35,351 nt of DNA from Bryobacterales bacterium (lineage in GTDB: Bacteria > Acidobacteriota > Terriglobia > Bryobacterales > UBA6623): assembly GCA_028819255.1 (NCBI GenBank), contig JAPPMB010000042.1:1-35351 (forward strand), read 5' to 3'. Each line of letters begins with the position of its first letter. Position 1 is the first letter of the stretch. This document shows, in pieces, positions 23,656 to 32,467 of the stretch. The position numbers were made by a program, and so were the translations under genes. Under the pieces are notes generated by a model. It saw only the letters and a program-made list of their open reading frames with translations. It was not told the DNA's origin and did no database searches.

Positions 23656-26600
23656 TCAGAACATGAATTTCAGACCCAGCTGGATCTGCCTCTCGCGGCT
23701 GCGGGTGCCGAAGATTCGCCCGAAATTGCGGTTGTTGAAGTTCGCGATCGGGAGCCCCCACGTCGGACTGTTCGTCGAATTGAAGAATTCCGTGCGGAAC
23801 TCCAGAACCTTGCTCTCACTAATCGGGAACCTTCGGAACAACGACAGATCCAGGTTCGCATAGCCGTCGCCTCGCAGAGCGTGACGCCCCAGGTTGCCGA
23901 AGGTGTAGCGTGCCGGGACCTCGAACGCGCCCCGGTTGAACCACCCCGCCGGCGACGGGTCGCTGAGCTTGTGGTCCCCCACGACATTCAGCCTCTCGTA
24001 GAATGAGCCCCCTCCTCCGCCCGACGGGCGGCCGACGTTCCCGGTGTTGGCGATGTCGCCGCTGACGCCGAGGTGGTACGGAATGCCTGACGTGAACTGC
24101 GCGATGCCGTTGAACTGCCAGTTCCCGATGATCTGATCGAGCACGGCATTCCCGCTGGAATAGCGGGCTCCCGTGCCGAACGGCAAGCGGTATACCCAGC
24201 TCAGGTTGAGGATGTGGGGCAGATCGTGACCGGAAACGCTTCGGTCGTTGTTGAAGTTGTAGGGGTCCTGCGTAGCGCAGCCTTCGACACCGAAGAAGCC
24301 GGAGCACGAGATGTCGATTGACTTGGACCACGTGTAGGACACGAGGTAGCTCAGGCCGTTGCTGAACCCGCGGTCAAGTCGGAACTGGAAGGCGTGGTAG
24401 TTGCTGCGGCCCCAGCTGCGGTCGAAGAACGTCGGCGCGATATAGGGGAACAGGGACCTCTCGCGCGGGTTGCCGGGGCCGGGAGTCTGCGCCACGTTGT
24501 AGTACCCGCCGAGATTGTTCCGGGACGTGGTCGATCCGACGTAGTTCGCCTCAACCACGGTGTTCGAGGTGATCTGGTGCTGGATTCCGAGATTCCATTG
24601 CTGCGAGTACGCATTCTTGAAGTGGGGATCCGCGAACCAAAGCACTTGGTTGAACGGGGTCGGGGCTGGGAACACAGCACCAGTTCCAAGGTCGAAGGGG
24701 TCTTGCGGCGTTCGCGTCGGCACCGTCTTCCCGGCGCCGGGAAGGTTCAGATTGTTGGCCAGCAGCTGTTCCACACTCGGCCAGCTGCCCTCGTAGTTCT
24801 GCGCGATCTGGCTGAAGCCCGCCCAGTTGTCGAAGTAGATTCCGTACGAGACACGGAGCGCGGAGTTGTCCGCAAGGCGATACGCGATCCCCAGCCGCGG
24901 CTGGTAGTTGTCGAAAGTGTTGTGGTAGATCTTCCCGCGCGGATCGACGATCACATTCTCCTGGTTCTCCAGCCCTCCGGGAACGCAGGGAGCGCGCCCC
25001 CGTTCCTCGCACGAGGGGACATGCCTCTTGAGGATGTACCGCCCGAAGATGAGGTCCATGTCTCCCACTTCGTCGTTGTTGTCCTTGGCGCTGCCGTAGA
25101 CCGGAATCAACGTGTAGTCGAAGCGAAGGCCCCAATTGAATGTGAGCTTGTCCGAGACCCTCCATGTGTCCTGGAAGTAGAATCCGTTGACCCAGCCTCC
25201 GTGCAAGGACTCGAACGCGTTTCTCCGACCGGCGCTGTTCGGTGTTCCGATCAGGAACGACGCCAAGGCGTTGCCCGTGCCCGGCGCCAAGAGGTTCGCC
25301 GTCTGCTGGGCAGCGAAGGTGACGCTTGCATTCTGGCGAGGGCCGCCGCTGGAATTCCCCATGCTGTTGAACTCGGCACCCATCTTGAACGTGTGGTTCC
25401 CAACGATCCTGGAGAAGCTCCCCTTCCACTGGTGAAGGTCCGAGAACGTGATCGCAGTCCGCTGGACCGTGCCGCTGAGGAACCCCGGAATCCGCATCCC
25501 CGGTATGAAGCACTCCTCCACTCCGTCGGAATTCTTGAATCCGCATGCAAAGTTCGGGGAAAAGCCGATTTGCGTCAGCGCGGATTGCGGCTGCTCGCTA
25601 GGTGGGGCCGCTTCCGGTTGGAACAGGCGCGCGTAGTCGGAAAAGCTGCGCCCGAACTGGAACTGCAACACTGCGGTGGGCCCGATCGTGTGCACGTAGT
25701 TCACGCCCCAGTTCTCGGAGTCAAGCTCCTCCGTCCTGAGAAGCCCCTTGAAGCCTGCGGAGGCGCTGATCGGATGGCGGGTCTGATTGAACCGGAACAT
25801 GAGCGACTTGTTCTGGCCGAGTTGGTGATCGACCTTGAGAGTCAATTCGTCCTGATCGTTGATGCGGGGCGTATTGTCGATGTTGTTCTTGCCCGGAACT
25901 CCGGTCGGCTGGGCGGGCGGGAAGAACTCTCGGGCGTAGGCCACCATGCCGGCGTTGAGGCCGCTCTGCGGAATGACGTTGTTCGGGTACTGATCGCGCA
26001 GGTACTGGCCGGGCATGTCGGGATCCTCCCGCGTGGTGAACGGGTCGAAAATGTCCGCCCCCAGATCGCTGAGGTCGCCCCGCAGGTTGGCGTCGGTCGG
26101 GACGAGCAGCAGGCTTTCCGAATCCCTCGTGCTGCGAAACCCCTGGTACGAGCCAAAGAAGAACGTCTTGTTCTTCACGATCGGCCCGCCGACGGTTGCG
26201 CCGAACTGGTTCTGGCGGAAGGGCGTGACGTTGCGGAAGAACGGATTCCTAGCATCGAGCGCGTCGTTGCGGAGGAATTCCCACATCGTGCCGTGAAGTT
26301 CGTTGGTTCCCGACTTTGTCACCACGTTGATGACGCCTCCCACGCCGCCGCCGAACTCGGCCTGATCGTTGTGGGACTGGACCTTGAACTCCTGGATCGC
26401 GTCCACGATCGGCGCGACTGCGTAGGTGTTCACGTGGGAGCCGATATTGTTGATCCCGTCGAGAGTGAACACGTTGGAGCGGTTGATCTGGCCGTTGATC
26501 GACGGAAAGCTGAACGACCCAACGGGATTGGTTCCGAACCCACCCCTGTTCTGGGCGACGCTGACAGGACTGACGCCCGGCGTCAGCGTGATGAGCTGCG

Positions 26601-27069
26601 TGAAGTTGCGCCCGTTGAGCGGAAGATCGACAACTTCCTGGTCGCCGATCACAGTGCCCAATTCGGATGTCGAGCTCTCAATCTCGGCCCCGACCGCCTC
26701 GACCGTGATGGTCTCGGTGGTCGCGCCGACGGCCATCGTGAAGTTGTACGTGGCCGTCTGGTTGACCGCCAAGCTGACCTCGTCATCGCGGGCCGTGCTG
26801 AAGCCGTCCTTCGTGACATCGATCACGTAGTCTCCGGGCGGAATGTAAAGGATGACGTAGTTCCCGACGTTGTTGGACAGCGTTCGCCGCTCGACCCCTG
26901 TGGCAACGTTCGTGAGCACCACCTCGGCTTCAGGAATGACGGCACCAGTCGCGTCCTGAATGGTTCCGTTGATGGCGGCGGTTGATGTCTGCGCGAGAAC
27001 CGCGGCAGGCAAGAGCAACACGAACCCTCCAACCGCTACGCGGGCTGCAAAGGACATGAAACGGGGCAT
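23656..27069 (-). CDS. TonB-dependent receptor with carboxypeptidase-like regulatory domain (Oar-like)
   Basis: A 1137-residue outer-membrane protein of the type expanded in Acidobacteriota. A signal peptide ends at VLAQ (about residue 27). The carboxypeptidase regulatory-like beta domain follows (INGTIQDATGAVIPEAEVVLTNVATG to YVIDVTKDGFS). Then comes the plug, with the typical VVDLPLNGRNFTQLITLTPGVSP and DGINNI stretches. The rest is a barrel ending in a phenylalanine-terminated strand (QLGLKFMF), as expected for BAM-dependent insertion. It should take up a large substrate, perhaps a glycan fragment, with TonB energy. The start is ATG at 27069, five bases after a strong AGGAGGT ribosome site; the frame upstream to 27165 is not used. 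No substrate-binding lipoprotein adjoins it. Confidence 0.92.
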   Translation of the reverse strand: MPRFMSFAARVAVGGFVLLLPAAVLAQTSTAAINGTIQDATGAVIPEAEVVLTNVATGVERRTLSNNVGNYVILYIPPGDYVIDVTKDGFSTARDDEVSLAVNQTATYNFTMAVGATTETITVEAVGAEIESSTSELGTVIGDQEVVDLPLNGRNFTQLITLTPGVSPVSVAQNRGGFGTNPVGSFSFPSINGQINRSNVFTLDGINNIGSHVNTYAVAPIVDAIQEFKVQSHNDQAEFGGGVGGVINVVTKSGTNELHGTMWEFLRNDALDARNPFFRNVTPFRQNQFGATVGGPIVKNKTFFFGSYQGFRSTRDSESLLLVPTDANLRGDLSDLGADIFDPFTTREDPDMPGQYLRDQYPNNVIPQSGLNAGMVAYAREFFPPAQPTGVPGKNNIDNTPRINDQDELTLKVDHQLGQNKSLMFRFNQTRHPISASAGFKGLLRTEELDSENWGVNYVHTIGPTAVLQFQFGRSFSDYARLFQPEAAPPSEQPQSALTQIGFSPNFACGFKNSDGVEECFIPGMRIPGFLSGTVQRTAITFSDLHQWKGSFSRIVGNHTFKMGAEFNSMGNSSGGPRQNASVTFAAQQTANLLAPGTGNALASFLIGTPNSAGRRNAFESLHGGWVNGFYFQDTWRVSDKLTFNWGLRFDYTLIPVYGSAKDNNDEVGDMDLIFGRYILKRHVPSCEERGRAPCVPGGLENQENVIVDPRGKIYHNTFDNYQPRLGIAYRLADNSALRVSYGIYFDNWAGFSQIAQNYEGSWPSVEQLLANNLNLPGAGKTVPTRTPQDPFDLGTGAVFPAPTPFNQVLWFADPHFKNAYSQQWNLGIQHQITSNTVVEANYVGSTTSRNNLGGYYNVAQTPGPGNPRERSLFPYIAPTFFDRSWGRSNYHAFQFRLDRGFSNGLSYLVSYTWSKSIDISCSGFFGVEGCATQDPYNFNNDRSVSGHDLPHILNLSWVYRLPFGTGARYSSGNAVLDQIIGNWQFNGIAQFTSGIPYHLGVSGDIANTGNVGRPSGGGGGSFYERLNVVGDHKLSDPSPAGWFNRGAFEVPARYTFGNLGRHALRGDGYANLDLSLFRRFPISESKVLEFRTEFFNSTNSPTWGLPIANFNNRNFGRIFGTRSRERQIQLGLKFMF

Positions 27070-27074
27070 CGCGC

Positions 27075-27081
27075 ACCTCCT
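27075..27081 (-). promoter_or_regulatory. Strong ribosome-binding site of the receptor gene
   Basis: AGGAGGT on the minus strand lies five bases before the ATG at 27069. It is the best Shine-Dalgarno match in the window and fixes the start of the receptor gene. Confidence 0.75.
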
Positions 27082-27334
27082 GGGAGTGGGTCTTGGCTGC
27101 TCTCCGGAAACGACTGTATTCCGAAGACCGCGAGCTGTCAAGGGATTTCCTTGCCTCTTCCGCAAGAATCGTGGGTTCGAATCGAGCTTTTCCTTCTGAC
27201 AGCGGGACTCTCTTTGGCAGGTGCGCGGCGGCTGCGCCGCTGTGCTACGGTTCGCAGCGAGGCTCGGACAGGATAGGAAGGGTTATCTGCTGCTGATTCC
27301 TTCGGCACGATGAACGGGACGCAAGGAGATATAT

Positions 27335-27401
27335 GGCAGGGAAACCGGTTACCCAGTTGCCCCCTCGCATGTTCCGTGCATGCTCGGAGGGCACACGGCT
27401 C
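27335..27401 (-). ncRNA. Decayed group II intron domains V and VI
   Basis: On the minus strand, straight after the reverse-transcriptase remnant, the sequence starts GAGCCGTG and closes with CACGGAAC (27371-27401). This is the outer stem of a group II intron domain V with the AGC triad in place, although two paired positions are now mismatched. GAGGGGG follows and then a perfect hairpin AACTGG-GTAA-CCGGTT (27341-27358 region), resembling domain VI. The 3' splice site would lie shortly after. The match is by eye and the element is certainly not active, since its 5' half is missing. Confidence 0.6.
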
Positions 27402-27402
27402 C

Positions 27403-27976
27403 AATCTTGAGCATCCAAGGGCGTATCTTTGTTCCGGCCATGCATGGATGATGCGGGTCTCGGGCCGGAATCGCATGCAAAGGGCTTCGAGTCGCTCGCA
27501 TTCGAAGCTGTCCTTCCGCAACCTCTTGCGGCGCCCGCGCAGCCACAGCCATTGCGGGTAGCGTCGGAAGTGGCGCAGGTGCGGGTAGCTGGTCGGTGCC
27601 GCGTTGTGTTTCAGCCATCCGTTCAGCATCTGCCCGAGCCCCATGCGCGGTCGCACGCTCGTCCGCGTACACTGCGCCGCTTCGATCGCTTTCTTATCGC
27701 TTGCGGCGTCCGGTTCGTCCGCTTCGCCATCGGCTTGCGGCTCAATCAGAATCTCCCGTGTCGTGTCCGTCGGCAACCGTGCGTAAGCCCGAGGAAATCG
27801 AAGGCCTCCGGCCTGCCCTGCTCGCCACGCTTCCGGTTCGCTTCCGCGAGCCGTCCAAACTCGAGCAGGCGTGTCCTGCCGGCGCGCAGGTCCAATCCAT
27901 GCCCGGCGAGCCTCACCGTCGCGTACCGCTGGAAGCGTTCCGCATCGCTACGGTTTTGGAAGCCGAGCACGAAGCC
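27403..27976 (-). pseudogene. ltrA: Group II intron reverse transcriptase/maturase, C-terminal remnant
   Basis: The minus strand carries the back half of a group II intron-encoded reverse transcriptase in two frames. The first piece reads FVLGFQNRSDAERF, then HGLDLRAGRTRLLEFGR and GRPEAFDFLGLTHGCRRTRHGRF, the segments that follow the catalytic YADD box. Around 27750-27770 the frame shifts and continues to the maturase (domain X) part: MLNGWLKHNAAPTSYPHLRHF, then DSFECERLEALCMRF and IIHAWPEQRYAL. The fragment begins exactly where YADD should be. Upstream the sequence switches to a copy of a molybdenum hydroxylase gene. The fingers, palm start and catalytic aspartates are lost, so no activity is expected. 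Confidence 0.85.
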
Positions 27977-27977
27977 A

Positions 27978-28493
27978 TTACATTCCCGGAATGACCGATG
28001 AGGCTGTGGCCCTGCTCAAGTGGACTCCGAGACCCGGCGAATCGGAGGGTCTCGATGCGATGAACCCCCACCTCTGTCGCCGCTGCGGCTGTCGCAACAT
28101 CCTGTCGTCGCTGGAACTGGCCGCCCGTGCCTCGGAGGCGAGCGATGCATTGCGAATCCTGGAAGACCTGTTACAGCCCGACCGCAAGGAACTCGCGGAG
28201 GGAACGCCGCCAGTGGATCTCTGTCGTCGCGGCTGGGCTGTTCATCCCAGCCGCAGGAGAGGTTGCATTTAGCCCCAACATCGCAACCGCCCAGATTCCA
28301 CCGTCGTCCGGACTGCACATCGGCGAGGACGGATCGCTCACCGTGCTCACGGTCAAGGTCGGGGTCGGCCGGGGCTGGCGAACGGAGATCCTGCAAGTGG
28401 CAGCCGAGGAACTTCGCCCAGCTCCCGAGACGCTCCGGATGATGCTGCCAGATGCAGCGACTACGCCTGACGAGGGCTCAACTGCGGGCAGTC
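27978..28493 (+). pseudogene. Decayed copy of the 2Fe-2S / molybdopterin subunit junction of a molybdenum hydroxylase
   Basis: This segment is homologous, base for base over most of its length, to 32293-32833 downstream. It encodes the end of a (2Fe-2S) subunit (AVALLKWTPRP, then NPHLCRRCGCRNILSSLELAARA). It continues with the start of the large subunit (LLQPDRKELAEG, GLFIPAAGEVAFSP, IPPSSGLHIGEDGSLTVLT, then WRTEILQVAAEEL and STAGSQ). Relative to the fuller copy it lacks about 25 bases near 28205 and has lost the stop and start codons that separate the two genes. It is cut on the left by the group II intron remnant and on the right by the restriction gene region. At the position of the amber codon in the other copy, this copy has CAA (Gln). 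Confidence 0.85.
27978..28493 (+). repeat. Direct repeat, copy 1 (flanks the second restriction gene)
   Basis: About 516 bases repeated in the same orientation at 32293-32833. Similarity is high but imperfect, with one ~25-base gap, so the duplication is old. The two copies bracket the lower-G+C restriction gene and its promoter. Confidence 0.8.
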
Positions 28494-28542
28494 AGGCGGC
28501 ATGTTTGCACACCGATTCCGTCAGGTGATTTCCTCGCTAGAT

Positions 28543-31500
28543 TCAATGCATTCCGCGTTGAGAACCCTTCCAGCCGTGGACAGACGGCTCAGCGCACCAT
28601 AACTTGCGCAAGACTTGCATGGCGTTTCTAATCCCCGATTCCGAGAATGAATCCGGGGCTCTCTGAAATTGCGCAACTCGCTGTGGGGTTGCCGGTCTCT
28701 TGTGTAACTCGAACATTCTTGACACTGCAGCGTCAATCTGCTGGCGAACCGGATCCCTAGCCGCGTCTTTGGCCGGAAGCAGTTTCTCCCGCGCCAACGT
28801 ATCGAATCGATGTACGGCAACATTCAGTGCCACATCTGAGAGCTTGTCAAGGCGCGGACAGGGGATTTTTCTCAGTGCTCCTATTTGCGTCGTCGATCGT
28901 CCATTCTGCGTCCGTTGACCCTGTGTCCAATGCACCACCATTCCAAGCGTTGAATTCCACCAGAGCGCAAAAGCTTTTCGCACTCGTGTGTCCTTGTGTC
29001 GCAGCACAGTCCATGCTCGCCCGCCCAAGGCGGACTGCTCCGTTGTTCCCGCCAGCAAGGCCTGGCTGGTCCATCTCAGATTCCGGGCATAGAACAGCTT
29101 GCCTGCGGTCGCTCTCATGTTCTCACGCTGCTCGGTCGAGCCCACCCCCGGCGGCGACAGCCCCTTGTGCGTTGGCAAGACGCGCAGGGAACGCTGCTGC
29201 TTCGAGTCAGCCCTCCACAAAGCCCGATCCGCGCCCATCGCGTCGGTCTCACTCGTTATCGGATGAAATTCGAACGCGCCTCTCGGATCCCCCCCTCTCG
29301 GATGTCCAAGGAGGTCGTGCGTTGGTCCAACGTCAAAGATCTCTTCAATGGTTCCCATATCGAGTCCCAGTGGGACTGGTGTGCCTACGATGTGATCGAG
29401 CGTCCCCCGTGTGAGAGCATCAGCAGCCAGCGCGAGCCCGCCGTGGGTTACGCCGACCATGTTCCATGGCAGTCCGTGACCATACGGATGCATTGCCGTA
29501 ATGCACCCAATCTCGCTGTTCCCGACGGTAACGGGATGCGTTGTGTTGGCCGCGACGCACTGCGCCTTGGCTTGCCGGATTGCCCTTGCCACCTCTCCGG
29601 CCTCACCATTTCGAGTGCATGGCTCGTAGAGCGTCACACAATGCAGCATTGCACAAGCCCCTCGAAATCCCTCTTTGGGGTTCCTGCGTCGAGTCGCGAC
29701 CAGCAGCATCTCCTCCATCCCAGTGTCCGCCGAGAAACCAACCCGCTGAAGCGAGGCCCCGCTTGCCGTCGCAATCACAACGATATCCTTGAATTCCGAT
29801 TCGACCATTCGTCGCGTTTCCGTCCAAGTGTCGGCAAACGCGCATGTGAGGGGCAACACAAATCCGATTCGCCCCGTTCCGGGCTTGGCCTTGTGCTTGG
29901 CAAGCACAAGAAACGATGCCGCCATGCCGGCGCGCAGCTGCGCCGGTTCCTTCTTCACCAGATAGCCCCATCGTTTCTGACACTGCCTCCGGTCTTGCTC
30001 CGTCAAGCTCGTCAGATCAAATGCACTCTGGCCTCCTCGTGTTCTGGAATACGGCGGATTCATCAGGATCCAGTCCGCACTTCCGTGGAGTACCTCCACG
30101 CTTAATTCCTCGTGCTTGACCCCACCAGCCCTGCCGTGACTCAGCCCGAAAAGATCCTCCGCGACCGAACCCGCCAAATATTCGAGCGCACCTGTCTGCG
30201 CTGACGACCCGCCAACTTTCACCCAGCCTATCTGCGTATCACCGTAACCTTCCCCTTTGCCAATGTTGGCGAGACTTGAAGAAGTCAAATGGGATGCTAT
30301 TGGACTAATATCAGTACCTCTCAGTCCGAATTCCATCGCCCCGCGATGCAGTTCCGCTACCGATTCCTCCGTTCCTCCGGCCCGTTCATGCAAAGCTTGC
30401 ACTCGCAAATAGCCTGCCCTTAGCAGAGTGCCCGTACCACAGGCTAAGTCCCCAATGATCGAATTCCGCAACAAGTCGGATCTCTCCCACTCGGAGTCCA
30501 ACTTGTCCGATTTCCGAATTGTCAGGCCCGCAAGCAACTCTGCTGTCGCAGGCTGGGTATAGAACGCTGCGCTTTCCTTGCGATCTGAAGCGAGCTTGGG
30601 AAACAACTCCGCGCCCACGTTTATGTGCTGACCCAAATCCGCATCTTCGATCAGACCTACTGCTTGAATCAGACGTGTGAGTGCTTTGGTGGTTCCCGCA
30701 CGATGCAAGTCACCGCAGGCACCGAGTGCCTTGACAGCTGGTTCAAAGATCGATCGCCAGTTGATCTTGATAATCTGCCGCCAAATCTGGACTTGATCGG
30801 CTGGATTGGGACGACTGCCAGATACCGTCCGCACAGGGGCAATTCCATCGACTCCCTGTACTTGCAGCCGTTGCTGGGTCAATAGTGCATTCAGCCAGAG
30901 CACCATCGTGGTCTGCAAGCCCTCCAATGGAGAGTTCTGCTGCCCGACAACTCCCGCTATTTCTCGCTGCGCCCGGTCATGAAGATTCGATTGCAACGTT
31001 GCCGCAGCCTGCTTCACCAGCAGCGCCACACCCTCTGCTCGAGCGTCTACCACTTCCTTGGGCATGGCTGCCGCCGCGATCAAACGGCCCGCATCGTGAA
31101 CAGTGCCGCGGATGAATCCTTGAGCTGGCCACCGACGCTGAGTTCCAGCACCCAACCCCTTCTGATGCAGTGCATAGCCAATGTGCTGCGATCCTCCCTT
31201 CAATCCTTCGAATACTGCATCCGCAGAGAGATCCCGACACTCCTTGGGTATCTGGACTGCCAAAACTGCCATGAGTTCCCTGCCTCCCCGAGCCGTTCTT
31301 CGACCCAGCTTGTCCCGCGCATCCCTGTCGGCATCCATCGAATCGAATGAGGTCTCAACGGCTGCGGCTGGCATTCGCGGATCATCGATCAAGACATCGG
31401 CTCGACCACGATCCAGAGTTCCGGTGCGTTCCGCCAGAATGTATTCATCAGCGTGAGCAAGCCAGCGAGCGTCCGTTGCCGCCAGCACCTTACCAAACTC

Positions 31501-31545
31501 GCTATTGAATGTATGCTCGTGGAGCTTGCCCGTTGATCTAGTCAT
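28543..31545 (-). CDS. Single-chain N6-adenine methylase, probable type IIG restriction-modification enzyme
   Basis: A 1000-residue protein with the SAM-binding motif GDLACGTGTLL (about 365-375), the catalytic MNPPYSRTRGG (495-499 for MNPPY) and a long C-terminal region fit for target recognition. The N-terminus has RADVLIDDPRMPAAAVETSF followed by DADRDARDKLG. This resembles a PD-(D/E)XK nuclease core, with Asp and Glu in place but Ser/Phe where the lysine is expected, so cleavage is less certain than methylation. It has no separate partner genes. Base composition is visibly lower in G+C (about half in sampled lines) than its neighbours, suggesting recent transfer. A TTGACA-N17-TACCAT promoter lies about 220 bases upstream of the ATG. 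It is unrelated in detail to the restriction enzyme at the left end of the window. Confidence 0.82.
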   Translation of the reverse strand: MTRSTGKLHEHTFNSEFGKVLAATDARWLAHADEYILAERTGTLDRGRADVLIDDPRMPAAAVETSFDSMDADRDARDKLGRRTARGGRELMAVLAVQIPKECRDLSADAVFEGLKGGSQHIGYALHQKGLGAGTQRRWPAQGFIRGTVHDAGRLIAAAAMPKEVVDARAEGVALLVKQAAATLQSNLHDRAQREIAGVVGQQNSPLEGLQTTMVLWLNALLTQQRLQVQGVDGIAPVRTVSGSRPNPADQVQIWRQIIKINWRSIFEPAVKALGACGDLHRAGTTKALTRLIQAVGLIEDADLGQHINVGAELFPKLASDRKESAAFYTQPATAELLAGLTIRKSDKLDSEWERSDLLRNSIIGDLACGTGTLLRAGYLRVQALHERAGGTEESVAELHRGAMEFGLRGTDISPIASHLTSSSLANIGKGEGYGDTQIGWVKVGGSSAQTGALEYLAGSVAEDLFGLSHGRAGGVKHEELSVEVLHGSADWILMNPPYSRTRGGQSAFDLTSLTEQDRRQCQKRWGYLVKKEPAQLRAGMAASFLVLAKHKAKPGTGRIGFVLPLTCAFADTWTETRRMVESEFKDIVVIATASGASLQRVGFSADTGMEEMLLVATRRRNPKEGFRGACAMLHCVTLYEPCTRNGEAGEVARAIRQAKAQCVAANTTHPVTVGNSEIGCITAMHPYGHGLPWNMVGVTHGGLALAADALTRGTLDHIVGTPVPLGLDMGTIEEIFDVGPTHDLLGHPRGGDPRGAFEFHPITSETDAMGADRALWRADSKQQRSLRVLPTHKGLSPPGVGSTEQRENMRATAGKLFYARNLRWTSQALLAGTTEQSALGGRAWTVLRHKDTRVRKAFALWWNSTLGMVVHWTQGQRTQNGRSTTQIGALRKIPCPRLDKLSDVALNVAVHRFDTLAREKLLPAKDAARDPVRQQIDAAVSRMFELHKRPATPQRVAQFQRAPDSFSESGIRNAMQVLRKLWCAEPSVHGWKGSQRGMH

Positions 31546-31990
31546 TGGATTTGCGTTGAATCGGATTGCATTTACTCTTCAACAAACATTCTGTAGCGAG
31601 TGATCACGTTTCCGGCTACACGCCCGAAAAAAGCCTTCCAGATCTGATCGGATTCCTGTAGAGAAGGCTTTTCCGAATTCCGAAAGACGGAAATGATCTC
31701 CACTAGACTGAACCTCTCCCGTTGCGAGCGTCCCGAGTGTGGGTTCCATGTCTTGCTGACGGATACTATGGTAGCAAAAACGTTTCAGGGTGTCAAATGG
31801 TCTCGGCAAGTTTCTGGATAAGAAGATTTTCACTGGCCATTGGCGAGGCATCAGCCACTTCTGCGGTCGTCAACCGGGCCGCTGCCCCGCTGACACGGTT
31901 CTCGCATTTGGAGGTTTGAGGTCCGTTCAGCCGATGCCGGAGATCGGTTTGTTATTGACGAACGCCGGTCCAGCGATCTAGAACAAAGCA
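31546..31990. other. Intergenic region with leader of the second restriction gene
   Basis: This 445-base gap separates divergent genes. On the minus strand it has a consensus-like promoter. Downstream of it are two overlapping short frames: ATG 31749 to 31579 (56 codons) and GTG 31703 to 31572 (43 codons, ending 26 bases before the methylase ATG). The second reads VEIISVFRNSEKPSLQ and QIWKAFFGRVAGNVITRYRMFVEE, which looks more protein-like than the first. A single upstream frameshift would join MEPTLGTLATGE to it. A small control gene is possible but unproven. Nothing clear lies between 31800 and 31990. Confidence 0.4.
31768..31796 (-). promoter_or_regulatory. Consensus-like promoter of the second restriction gene
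   Basis: On the minus strand a perfect -35 box TTGACA (31791-31796) is followed, after the ideal 17 bases, by TACCAT (31768-31773). It is the only -35/-10 pair of this quality found in the window and points toward the methylase gene 220 bases downstream. Confidence 0.6.
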
Positions 31991-32467
31991 ATGGCCCGAT
32001 TCACCATTCGCATCAACCGAGAGGAGCGGTCAACGGAGTCGCCACCGAATCGTCCGTTGCTGGAGGTGGTGCGTGAGGACTTCGGTCTCACGGGCACTAA
32101 GTACGGCTGCGGCGAGGGCCAGTGTCGCGCCTGTACGGTGTTGATCAATGACTTGCCCGCGGTATCGTGCCTCACCCCGGTCTCGAGCGTGGACGGGAAG
32201 AGCGTGACGACGATCGAGGGACTGTCCACAGGCGACCAGCTCACTGGCGTCCAGCAGGCGTTCATCGACATGGACGCAGCCCAGTGCGGATATTGCATTC
32301 CCGGAATGATCGTGGAGGCTGCGGCCCTGCTCAAGCGGAATCCGAGGCCCCACAGATCGGAAATCCTCGACGCGATGAACCCCCACCTGTGTCGCTGCTG
32401 TGGCTATCGCAACATCCTGTCGTCAGTGGAGCTGGCCGCCCGTGCCTTGGAGGCGAACGATGCATAA
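31991..32467 (+). CDS. (2Fe-2S) subunit of a molybdenum hydroxylase (IorA/XdhC-type small subunit)
   Basis: A 158-residue electron-transfer subunit of the xanthine dehydrogenase/isoquinoline oxidoreductase family. The plant-ferredoxin-type cluster is bound by Cys40, Cys45, Cys48 and Cys60 (YGCGEGQCRACTV ... SC). The second cluster is bound by Cys99, Cys102, Cys134 and Cys136 (QCGYCIPGM ... HLCRCCGYRN). All eight ligands are in place and the length is standard. It passes electrons from the molybdenum centre in the large subunit encoded next. The two genes overlap by eight bases (ATGCATAA). There is no FAD-subunit gene, as in two-subunit, cytochrome-linked enzymes. The start is ATG at 31991. 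Part of this gene exists as a decayed copy at 27978-28493. Confidence 0.9.
   Translation: MARFTIRINREERSTESPPNRPLLEVVREDFGLTGTKYGCGEGQCRACTVLINDLPAVSCLTPVSSVDGKSVTTIEGLSTGDQLTGVQQAFIDMDAAQCGYCIPGMIVEAAALLKRNPRPHRSEILDAMNPHLCRCCGYRNILSSVELAARALEANDA

Noticed and set aside
24394..26985. An 863-codon open frame on the plus strand opposite the TonB receptor
   Set aside because: It is the antisense shadow of a clear receptor gene in high-G+C DNA and shows no family motif.
27160..27185. GGGTTCGAATC resembling a tRNA T-loop
   Set aside because: The flanking bases do not pair into a T-stem and no other tRNA arms are present.
27225..27240. Perfect GCGGCG-GCTG-CGCCGC hairpin upstream of the receptor as a terminator
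   Set aside because: No T-tract follows on either strand and no gene ends nearby.
28543..31545. The second methylase as PglX/BrxX of a BREX system or a DISARM methylase
   Set aside because: None of the partner genes of those systems (pglZ, brxC, drm genes) is in the window, and the N-terminal nuclease-like part fits a type IIG enzyme better.
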